Shown piece after piece: positions 1 to 4,238 of a DNA stretch of 5,522 bases. The notes beneath the pieces were generated by a model that saw nothing but the letters and a program-made list of their open reading frames with translations, made no database searches and was not told the origin of the DNA. The DNA is from an uncultured Oscillospiraceae bacterium (GTDB lineage: Bacteria; Bacillota; Clostridia; Oscillospirales; Ruminococcaceae). Position 1 is the first letter of the stretch. The number at the start of each line of letters is the position of its first letter. Both the position numbers and the translations under genes were made by a program. The DNA lies in contig USLH01000145.1 of assembly GCA_900555435.1 (NCBI GenBank), positions 1 to 5,522 of the forward strand, given 5' to 3'.

Positions 1-6
1 CCTCCT
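1..6 (-). promoter_or_regulatory. Possible ribosome binding site of a gene beyond the window edge
   Basis: On the minus strand the last bases before the window edge read CAGGAGAAATCAGGAGG, ending in a perfect AGGAGG Shine-Dalgarno sequence. It lies about 12 bases after the T-run of the terminator at 18-58. A minus-strand gene could therefore start just outside the window and be read through from the small peptide gene. No start codon is visible, so this is an inference from the motif and its position only. Confidence 0.35.
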
Positions 7-17
7 GATTTCTCCTG

Positions 18-58
18 AAAATAAAACAGTGCAGACTGTTCATTCAGCCTGCACTGTT
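18..58 (-). terminator. Intrinsic terminator after the small peptide gene
   Basis: The arms at 25-34 and 49-58 form a perfect 10-bp stem (AACAGTGCAG with CTGCACTGTT). It continues after an A/C mismatch into a CTG/CAG stem at 36-38 and 45-47 with a six-base loop. On the minus strand the stem is followed by TTATTTTC, and with the closing TT of the arm this makes a good U-run. On the plus strand no U-run follows, so the terminator acts on minus-strand transcripts, namely the small peptide gene at 94-189 and any read-through from 289-1410. Confidence 0.75.
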
Positions 59-93
59 CATTGCGATTTATGCGGTTAGGTTCTTTCTAACTC

Positions 94-189
94 TCAAAAA
101 GCGTATGACAATGTAAGCCCGCAGCAAGTACCGTTACCCATGGCATTCGCGGACTGCATATTCATCATAACGCGGACAAAGCGGAACAT
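94..189 (-). CDS. Small Met-rich peptide with a C-terminal Cys-Cys motif (unrecognised)
   Basis: This is a 31-codon reading frame of unknown function. The chosen ATG (189) lies 7 bases after AAAGGGG, a good ribosome binding site; an in-frame ATG at 195 would be too close to it. The N-terminal half is basic and hydrophobic, with two Arg and several Met (Met 1, 8, 9, 11, 17). The last 14 residues are GNGTCCGLTLSYAF, with Cys 22-Cys 23 flanked by Thr and Gly and followed by Thr 26 and Ser 28. A good promoter (224-252) and a terminator (18-58) frame it as its own transcription unit. Both Arg codons are CGC, as in the neighbouring 289-1410 gene. The leader-plus-core look and possible downstream genes suggest a modified or signalling peptide precursor, but I recognise no family. 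It could instead be a chance frame inside a structured RNA. Confidence 0.45.
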   Translation of the reverse strand: MFRFVRVMMNMQSANAMGNGTCCGLTLSYAF

Positions 190-197
190 TGTCATAC
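103..197. repeat. Perfect 12-bp inverted repeat spanning the small peptide gene
   Basis: GTATGACAATGT at 103-114 is repeated in inverse orientation at 186-197. In the minus-strand RNA the two arms pair perfectly. After a 3-base bulge (115-117) the helix continues for five more pairs (181-185 with 118-122, one of them G-U). One arm holds both candidate start codons of the peptide gene. The other exactly covers its codons 26-29. The ribosome binding site lies just outside the stem. Confidence 0.7.
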
Positions 198-223
198 CCC
201 TTTCTTTCAAATTTATTTTGACT

Positions 224-252
224 ATCTTACCACAGTTCTTTCGGTTTTGCAA
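224..252 (-). promoter_or_regulatory. Promoter of the small peptide gene
   Basis: On the minus strand TTGCAA (247-252) is followed after exactly 17 bases by TAAGAT (224-229), a good vegetative sigma-factor match. Transcription would start near 217, about 28 bases before the ATG at 189, giving a transcript of roughly 200 nt to the terminator at 18-58. Confidence 0.6.
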
Positions 253-254
253 GA

Positions 255-289
255 GGAAAATTCTATTTTCCTGAAATTCTCCGGAAAAT
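255..289. repeat. Three-arm inverted repeat between the two minus-strand genes
   Basis: GGAAAAT (255-261), ATTTTCC (265-271) and GGAAAAT (283-289) lie between the stop codon of the 289-1410 gene and the -35 box of the next promoter. The middle arm can pair with either neighbour, giving two mutually exclusive hairpins. No U-run follows on the minus strand, so this is not a clear terminator, and read-through from the upstream gene into the small peptide gene is possible. It may only stabilise the 3' end of the upstream transcript. Confidence 0.4.
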
Positions 290-1410
290 CAGCCCAAAGG
301 CGCGTGTTTAAGCAATTTGCGGTCCTTTTCGCCGTAAAAGCGCACCGCGTTGATATGGCTGTTAATCTCATTGCGCAGCTCTGTGTTTTCGTAGGCGTAT
401 TCGCCTGTTACGGTGCTGACATCTGCACTCAGTAGCGCAAACATATTGCTTCTTGCGAGCACGCCGTAGGTGATTTCCGTTTCTTTATCGCGCAGGCCGT
501 TGTCGCTCTGCACGGCGTCGCTGTAAAAGAGTTCGAGGTATTTAAAGACTTCCTCGGCGCACTTCGTATTCGGATTCACCGCCGCATAGGCCGTGACGAA
601 CGCCGTCACACCGCCCGCATCGTTTGGGACGGTCAGCGCGTAGGTATCGTTTTTGTTCTGTGCGTAATAAGTAAAGCCATCTTCGTACCATGCGCCGCCG
701 GTAAGTGAAACTTCGGCGTCTGCAACTTCATTTTCGACAGTGGGCACGGAAAATTCCGATGCGGTTTCAACATCCGCAAGCTGTGCGCCGTACCAGCTCG
801 CCTGATGCGCCTGCAAAACACTCAAAACAGTATCGTCCTTGCAGGTTTTCAGCGCGTCAAAAGACATATACTGCGCGTTCGGGTCCTGCATCTGCGCTTT
901 ATCGAGCAGATAGGTGTTCACGCGGTACAAAAGCGGCAGCACGACCTGCTCACCGTTTACCTTGCCGGCATTAAACACCGGCTGCACCTGTGCGCTCAGG
1001 TCAAGATAGAGGCTGCTTTTAATGTAGGTATCAAGCGGCAGAAATGCGCCGTCTGCCATACTCTGCTCCACATCCGGGAAAAGCGCGGACGTACAAGTCG
1101 AGTTCGGGGCGTGCGCCGCCAAAATAAACGCGTCGGGCCCGCCGCCGGCTTCGATCTCGGCACGAATTTCTTCTATCTTTGCTTCGCGCTCGGCTCCATT
1201 GCTCGGTAGCGCGACAAACTCCACCGGGCACTCGCCGTAGAGGTATTCGTAAATCTCCGTGATTGGATTATTCTTGAAGAAATTTTTGTTTTCCACTAAA
1301 ATCGTCGGCTTTTTCTCCCCTGCTGTTTGTGCTTTCGGCGCGCTTTGAACGCCGCACAGCACCTGCATCAGCACCAAGATTGCCAAAACAACCACACATT
1401 TGCGTTTCAT
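289..1410 (-). CDS. Secreted solute-binding-protein-like protein (family 1 type)
   Basis: The 373-residue product resembles extracellular substrate-binding proteins of ABC importers, which capture a ligand outside the membrane. The N-terminus (MKRK, then a hydrophobic stretch to about residue 21) is a signal peptide. Cys 19 is preceded by Q-V-L, a poor lipobox, so lipid anchoring is doubtful; signal peptidase I cleavage near residues 23-27 is possible. Family-like features are an early beta strand (TILVEN, 36-41), AGGGPDAFIL (from 88), and LFPDVEQSMADGAFLPLDTY, which matches the usual PD...M..G..LPLD pattern. The ATG follows AAGGAGG by 8 bases. No permease or ATPase gene is in the window, so the ligand is unknown and the protein may be an orphan binding protein or receptor. 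Its nine Arg codons are seven CGC, one CGT and one AGA, with no CGG, unlike the genes after 2100. The fold assignment is moderately sure; the function is open. Confidence 0.75.
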   Translation of the reverse strand: MKRKCVVVLAILVLMQVLCGVQSAPKAQTAGEKKPTILVENKNFFKNNPITEIYEYLYGECPVEFVALPSNGAEREAKIEEIRAEIEAGGGPDAFILAAHAPNSTCTSALFPDVEQSMADGAFLPLDTYIKSSLYLDLSAQVQPVFNAGKVNGEQVVLPLLYRVNTYLLDKAQMQDPNAQYMSFDALKTCKDDTVLSVLQAHQASWYGAQLADVETASEFSVPTVENEVADAEVSLTGGAWYEDGFTYYAQNKNDTYALTVPNDAGGVTAFVTAYAAVNPNTKCAEEVFKYLELFYSDAVQSDNGLRDKETEITYGVLARSNMFALLSADVSTVTGEYAYENTELRNEINSHINAVRFYGEKDRKLLKHAPLG

Positions 1411-1470
1411 ATCGTCCGCCTCCTTTTAAATCAGTACAGTAACTCAATAAAGCGCGCGAATACGCAAAAT

Positions 1471-1492
1471 GAGAACGACCGCAACCGTTCTC
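1471..1492. repeat. Palindrome in the 5' leader of the binding-protein gene
   Basis: GAGAACG and CGTTCTC form a 7-bp inverted repeat with an 8-base spacer. It lies about 50 bases downstream of the predicted transcription start and about 60 bases before the ATG of the 289-1410 gene. It could be an operator for a dimeric regulator or a hairpin in the leader RNA. The sequence alone does not decide which. Confidence 0.4.
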
Positions 1493-1543
1493 CCGATGTT
1501 AAAAGTATATGCGCGTTTACGGGAAACCGCTTTTGTTATAAAA

Positions 1544-1573
1544 AGAATAACATAAAAGCGCGAATTTTGTCAA
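1544..1573 (-). promoter_or_regulatory. Promoter of the binding-protein gene
   Basis: On the minus strand a perfect TTGACA (1568-1573) is followed after 18 bases by TATTCT (1544-1549); read with a 17-base spacer the -10 would be TTATTC. The -10 is weak, which would suit an activated or moderately expressed gene. The start would lie near 1537, leaving a leader of about 125 bases that contains the palindrome at 1471-1492. Confidence 0.55.
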
Positions 1574-1614
1574 TATCGTTTCAGCCAAAACGGGGAGGCA
1601 TTTTTATATGCAAT

Positions 1615-1649
1615 AAACAAAAAGGACAGAAAGCTTGCACTCTCTGTCC
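1615..1649 (-). terminator. Intrinsic terminator of the RNase P RNA gene
   Basis: The arms at 1624-1633 and 1640-1649 form a 10-bp stem (one G-U pair in the minus-strand RNA) with a six-base loop. On the minus strand it is followed by TTTTTGTTT. It lies about 15 bases past the 3' strand of RNase P helix P1, as expected for a terminator of that RNA. Confidence 0.85.
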
Positions 1650-1663
1650 CCTTTTATTCAAGA

Positions 1664-1999
1664 TTGCGACTAAACCTATAAGCCGAGTTCTGTCGTGTGT
1701 GACAATCTATCTCGACGACGCATTGCTGCGCCGCTCAAGCCACCTTTCGGGAGCACCGGACCAGTGATAGCCTCCCAGCTGGTGTTGCATCGGATAGGGT
1801 TTACATGGCAGCAGGGTTCCCCCTGCTCCGGTGAGCTCTTACCTCGCCTTTCCACCCTTACCGGGGGAACCCCCGGCGGTATCTCTCTGTTGCACTTTCC
1901 CTGAAGTCGCCTTCGGCTGCCGTTAGCAGTTATCCTGTCCTGTGATGCTCGGACTTTCCTCATGGATCGCTCCACGCTGCCACACAGTCTTCTCAGCCT
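1664..1999 (-). ncRNA. rnpB: RNase P RNA (catalytic subunit of RNase P)
   Basis: This RNA is the ribozyme that cleaves the 5' leader from precursor tRNAs together with the RnpA protein. The universally conserved segments are present on the minus strand: GAGGAAAGTCCG (1950-1961), AAAGTGCAACAGAGAG (about 1883-1898), GGTAAGAGCTCACCG (1829-1843), and near the 3' end ACAGAACTCGGCTTAT (1678-1693). The first and last of these form the P4 core. The ends pair as helix P1: GGCTGAG near 1997 with TTTAGTC (1668-1674). The length of about 335 nt and the overall order suit the common type A form, though I have not folded it fully. It has its own promoter (2004-2032) and terminator (1615-1649). The open reading frames that cross it on both strands are not genes. 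The exact ends are uncertain by a few bases. Confidence 0.97.
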
Positions 2000-2003
2000 A
2001 TTC

Positions 2004-2032
2004 ATCTTAGCAGATTTCCGGCAGATTGTCAA
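2004..2032 (-). promoter_or_regulatory. Promoter of rnpB
   Basis: On the minus strand a perfect TTGACA (2027-2032), a 17-base spacer and TAAGAT (2004-2009) form a strong vegetative promoter. Transcription would start near 1997-1998, at the first bases of helix P1. The spacer and -10 share CCGGAAATCTGCTAA with the rpmB promoter at 3381-3409. Confidence 0.85.
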
Positions 2033-2089
2033 GAGAGGCAGGGGATTTGGGGCTTAGCGGGACGGAATCGACGAAAATGTTCGGATGCG

Positions 2090-2118
2090 TTGACAAACCC
2101 GGCGGAACATGGTATCAT
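2090..2118 (+). promoter_or_regulatory. Promoter of the two-gene membrane-protein operon
   Basis: TTGACA (2090-2095), a 17-base spacer and TATCAT (2113-2118) make a strong vegetative promoter, with a start near 2125. It diverges from the rnpB promoter about 58 bases away. Because the -35 box itself contains the TTG at 2090, that TTG cannot be the translation start of the next gene. Confidence 0.8.
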
Positions 2119-2146
2119 CAAACATAGAATCCAATGGAATTCACGG

Positions 2147-2153
2147 AAAGGGG
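2147..2153 (+). promoter_or_regulatory. Ribosome binding site that sets the TTG start at 2162
   Basis: AAAGGGG lies 8 bases before the in-frame TTG at 2162 and inside the transcript predicted from the promoter at 2090-2118. No in-frame ATG occurs before the first membrane helix, so this site supports a TTG start for the DUF2752-like gene. Confidence 0.6.
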
Positions 2154-2161
2154 ATCCTTGC

Positions 2162-2590
2162 TTGCAGGAGCGTGCCGGACGGGCGGTTTTCAGAAAAGTG
2201 CTGCTCTTCGGGGCGCTGGCGGCGGGGATGGTGCTGCTTCTGGATGTGGGGTGCATTTTCCGGCGTGTGACCGGGATACCCTGTCCCGGCTGCGGCATGA
2301 CGCGGGCGCATCTGGCGGCTCTGCGGCTGGATTTCAAAGCGGCGTTTTTCTATCACCCGCTGTGGCCGCTGCCGATCCCGCTTCTGGCGCTGGAGGTTTT
2401 TAAACCCCGGTGGTTTGCGGAAAAGCGGAGGTGGAAGATGATTCTGAGCGTTTTGCTTTTGATTGCAGCGCTGGGAATCTACGCCGTGCGGATGATTCTG
2501 TTTTTTCCGGATACGCCGCCCATGGAGTATCTGCCCGGAAACCTGCTTCACTGGGTAGTCTCGCTGATCCGTGGATTTCTAAGACATTGA
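2162..2590 (+). CDS. DUF2752-family membrane protein
   Basis: This is a 142-residue integral membrane protein of a family with no established role. The family signature CPGCGMTRA is at residues 41-49, preceded by GIP and followed by the typical A..AL.L.F..AF.YHPLW pattern (His 65, Pro 66). Three hydrophobic stretches are visible, at about 13-33, 62-80 and 93-115. The paired Cys 41 and Cys 44 could bind metal or form a disulfide, but that is speculation. The start is TTG at 2162 behind AAAGGGG; the earlier TTG at 2090 lies in the promoter. An internal ATG (residue 23) falls inside the first helix and is unlikely. The next gene follows after 18 bases, so the two are probably co-transcribed. Arg codons are mainly CGG (7 of 13), matching the host-type genes to the right. 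Family confidence is high; function is unknown. Confidence 0.85.
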   Translation: MQERAGRAVFRKVLLFGALAAGMVLLLDVGCIFRRVTGIPCPGCGMTRAHLAALRLDFKAAFFYHPLWPLPIPLLALEVFKPRWFAEKRRWKMILSVLLLIAALGIYAVRMILFFPDTPPMEYLPGNLLHWVVSLIRGFLRH

Positions 2591-2608
2591 ACGGAGGCTT
2601 CACACATC

Positions 2609-3043
2609 ATGATCCAACAGAGAAATTTTGTCACCTTCCTGCTTTTAAACCTGATCACCTGCGGCATTTACTCCTTCTACTTCATCTACACCGCTACCCG
2701 GGACATCAACACGCTGGTGGGGAACGATGGGCGGAACGTGGAGCCTTCCACCGCAGTCCTGCTGACAATCGTGACCTGCGGGTTTTACTCCTACTACTGG
2801 TACTATGATCAGGGCAACCGGATCAAGGCGCTGGCCGACCGGAACAACATCCCCTGTCCTGAGAACGGCACCAGCTACCTGATGTGGATCCTGCTGGGGG
2901 CGCTGATCTGCGGGATCGGCTCCTGGATCGGGATCTATCTCTTCATCAAGAACTTAAATAACCTGATTGCCGCTTACAACGCCAGCATGTACGGCGCCTA
3001 CGGTAATTCCAATCAGCAGCCTCCCGTTCCTCCTCAGGCATAA
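2609..3043 (+). CDS. DUF4234-like small membrane protein
   Basis: This 144-residue protein has three hydrophobic segments, at about 8-29, 47-66 and 91-113. The first two carry a repeated motif, LITCGIYSFYFIY (15-27) and TIVTCGFYSYYWYY (53-66). Each is followed by a polar stretch (TATRDIN, DQGNRIK), so the protein looks like a tandem duplication of one helix unit with 38-residue periodicity. The pattern fits the DUF4234 family of unknown function. The C-terminal tail (from about 124) is short, Gly/Tyr/Pro/Gln-rich and probably disordered. The ATG follows GGAGG by 11 bases, a little longer than ideal. The gene sits 18 bases after the DUF2752-like gene, shares its promoter, and ends at a strong terminator (3054-3090). 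The pairing suggests the two membrane proteins act together, but no partner or substrate can be read from the sequence. Confidence 0.85.
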   Translation: MIQQRNFVTFLLLNLITCGIYSFYFIYTATRDINTLVGNDGRNVEPSTAVLLTIVTCGFYSYYWYYDQGNRIKALADRNNIPCPENGTSYLMWILLGALICGIGSWIGIYLFIKNLNNLIAAYNASMYGAYGNSNQQPPVPPQA

Positions 3044-3053
3044 GAAAAAAGAA

Positions 3054-3090
3054 GCGCCCGTTCCGGAAAAAGGAGCGGGCGCTGTTTCTT
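3054..3090 (+). terminator. Terminator of the membrane-protein operon (probably bidirectional)
   Basis: GCGCCCGTTCC (3054-3064) and GGAGCGGGCGC (3072-3082) form an 11-bp stem with one U-G pair and a GGAAAAA loop, followed by TGTTTCTT. On the minus strand the same stem is followed by TTCTTTTTTC, so it can also stop transcripts coming from rpmB that pass the hairpin at 3107-3136. Confidence 0.8.
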
Positions 3091-3102
3091 AGAAAGGAGC
3101 AT

Positions 3103-3136
3103 GGAAAAAGGCGTTTTCCCGAAGGAAAACGCCTTT
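3103..3136 (-). terminator. Terminator of rpmB with a UUCG loop
   Basis: The arms at 3107-3119 and 3124-3136 form a perfect 13-bp stem. Read on the minus strand the loop is C(UUCG)G, the very stable tetraloop, and the stem ends in TTT followed by TTCC. It lies about 20 bases after the stop codon of rpmB. Confidence 0.85.
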
Positions 3137-3155
3137 CATCATTCCGCACGGAGAG

Positions 3156-3344
3156 TCAGATAGCCCGGGTCACTTTATTGGAACGCAGGCACCGGGTGCA
3201 GGCATAAACGCGGCAGGGCTTGCCGTCTACGATTGCCTTCACACGCACTACATTGGGTTTCCAGGTTCTGTTGGAACGTCTGTGAGAGTGAGAAACCTTA
3301 ATCCCAAACGTTACGCCTTTTCCGCAGAAATCACATTTTGCCAT
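3156..3344 (-). CDS. rpmB: 50S ribosomal protein L28
   Basis: L28 is a small protein of the large ribosomal subunit. The 62-residue product has the family start MAKCDFCGKG, the central SHSHRRSNRTWKPN segment and the C-terminal RCLRSNK motif. Cys 4/Cys 7 and Cys 49/Cys 52 form two CxxC pairs, so this is the zinc-binding (C+) form. The length is normal for a Clostridia-type L28. The ATG is 9 bases from a strong AAGGAGG (3354-3360). It is a single-gene unit with its own promoter (3381-3409) and terminator (3103-3136), and it is transcribed away from the M50 operon. Nothing is missing or odd. Confidence 0.98.
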   Translation of the reverse strand: MAKCDFCGKGVTFGIKVSHSHRRSNRTWKPNVVRVKAIVDGKPCRVYACTRCLRSNKVTRAI

Positions 3345-3380
3345 AATACTGCACCTCCTTTAGGTTCACATAACGATATT

Positions 3381-3409
3381 ATTTTAGCAGATTTCCGGGA
3401 GAAAAGCAA
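3381..3409 (-). promoter_or_regulatory. Promoter of rpmB
   Basis: On the minus strand TTGCTT (3404-3409), a 17-base spacer and TAAAAT (3381-3386) precede the gene, with a start near 3374 and a leader of about 30 bases. The promoter-proximal half of the spacer and the first bases of the -10 (3384-3398) are identical to the rnpB promoter. Confidence 0.75.
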
Positions 3410-3469
3410 GGGTTTTTTCAAAGAAAATTGGGAAGTCGTGAAAAAACCTTGAATTTACCGGCATATCCC

Positions 3470-3498
3470 TTGTATTTTCCCGGCAGAAACGATATAAT
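3470..3498 (+). promoter_or_regulatory. Promoter of the M50-scpA-scpB operon
   Basis: TTGTAT (3470-3475), a 17-base spacer and a perfect TATAAT (3493-3498) place the start near 3505, about 38 bases before the ATG at 3543. The promoter diverges from that of rpmB, about 60 bases away. The GTG at 3501 lies before the likely transcription start and is therefore not the start codon of the M50 gene. Confidence 0.75.
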
Positions 3499-3542
3499 AA
3501 GTGTATTGCGACAAGAATCTGACAACTGCGGAGGATCTTTTT

Positions 3543-4229
3543 ATGACCATACCGACGAGTATCGTCTCTCTCTTATATCGGACGGTCGTCCGGCTTATCG
3601 TACTGCTGACGGCGCTGCCGTTTCACGAATGCGCCCATGCGTGGATGGCAAACAAGCTGGGGGATCCCACAGCGAAGAACCAGGGTCGGCTGACCTTAAA
3701 CCCCATGAAGCATCTGGATCCCATGGGAGCCGTGCTGATGCTGGTGGCGGGGTTCGGCTGGGCAAACCCGGTGCCGGTGAACCCGAACAATTTCAAAAAC
3801 CGCAAGGGCGGCATGGCTCTGACGGCGCTGGCGGGGCCTGTATCCAACCTGCTGCTGGCGTTTGTCTGCACGGTGGTTTATAAAATTTTAGCGTATGCGG
3901 GCTATGCAGCTTCCGGCTTTCCGGGGGAGCTCCTCTCTTCTCTGGCGCAGGCGTTCCTTCTGATGGTGTCTTTGAACGTAGGCTTGGGCGTGTTCAACCT
4001 GGTGCCCATCCCTCCGCTGGATGGCTCCCGGATCCTCAACCTGATTCTGCCGGAAAAGACCTACTTCCAGATCATGAAGTACGAGCGGATTATCATGTTA
4101 GCCCTGTTTGCGGCTATTTTTATCGGGCTGTTGGACGGGCCTCTGGCGTTCGTGGAGGGGAAGGTCTATCAGCTTCTCGATCTGCTGACGAGGTTTGTGG
4201 ACTGGATCGCCCGGGCGATTCTCTCTTAA
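3543..4229 (+). CDS. Site-2 protease family (M50) membrane metalloprotease
   Basis: The product (228 residues) is an intramembrane zinc protease of the site-2 protease/M50 family, small form without a PDZ domain. The zinc-binding HExxH motif is at 28-32 (HECAH) in the first helix. The third ligand is Asp 160 in NLVPIPPLDGSRIL. The NPVPVNP motif (75-81), the AGPVSN segment (98-102) and about five to six hydrophobic stretches also match the family. All catalytic residues are present. The ATG follows GGAGG (3530-3534) by 8 bases, which fixes this start over the upstream GTG at 3501. The gene heads an operon with scpA (9-base gap) and scpB, an arrangement known in Bacillota. The natural substrate of this subfamily is unknown; the link to chromosome segregation may be only positional. 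Arg codons are mainly CGG. Confidence 0.95.
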   Translation: MTIPTSIVSLLYRTVVRLIVLLTALPFHECAHAWMANKLGDPTAKNQGRLTLNPMKHLDPMGAVLMLVAGFGWANPVPVNPNNFKNRKGGMALTALAGPVSNLLLAFVCTVVYKILAYAGYAASGFPGELLSSLAQAFLLMVSLNVGLGVFNLVPIPPLDGSRILNLILPEKTYFQIMKYERIIMLALFAAIFIGLLDGPLAFVEGKVYQLLDLLTRFVDWIARAILS

Positions 4230-4238
4230 GGCGGCGTC

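Noticed and set aside
140..283. Plus-strand frame starting at the ATG at 140, opposite the micropeptide
   Set aside because: There is no ribosome binding site or promoter in front of it, and it runs across the opposite-strand promoter. The minus frame has all three signals.
805..1209. 134-codon plus-strand frame opposite the binding-protein gene
   Set aside because: It is a shadow of the minus-strand gene, with no ribosome binding site and low-quality protein composition. The minus frame has a signal peptide and family motifs.
1595..1616. Short inverted repeat GCAT-TTTTAT-ATGC near the rnpB terminator
   Set aside because: It is only four base pairs and has no associated signal; likely chance in an AT-rich intergenic stretch.
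1327..1767. 146-codon plus-strand frame from the binding-protein start into rnpB
   Set aside because: It crosses the binding-protein promoter and leader, the rnpB terminator and the rnpB 3' end, and the translation shows no domain.
1676..2032. A 118-codon minus-strand frame and a plus-strand frame (1695-1904) through the RNase P RNA
   Set aside because: The conserved RNase P motifs, promoter and terminator explain this stretch fully. The frames contain no recognisable protein motif and lie on a structural RNA.
2090..2161. N-terminal extension of the DUF2752-like gene from the TTG at 2090
   Set aside because: That TTG is part of the -35 box and lies before the predicted transcription start. 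TTG 2162 has a proper ribosome binding site.
3428..3542. Upstream start of a frame overlapping the M50 gene, and the GTG start at 3501
   Set aside because: The frame from 3428 is out of register with the M50 gene and crosses its promoter. The GTG at 3501 lies before the likely transcription start. The ATG at 3543 has GGAGG at 8 bases.
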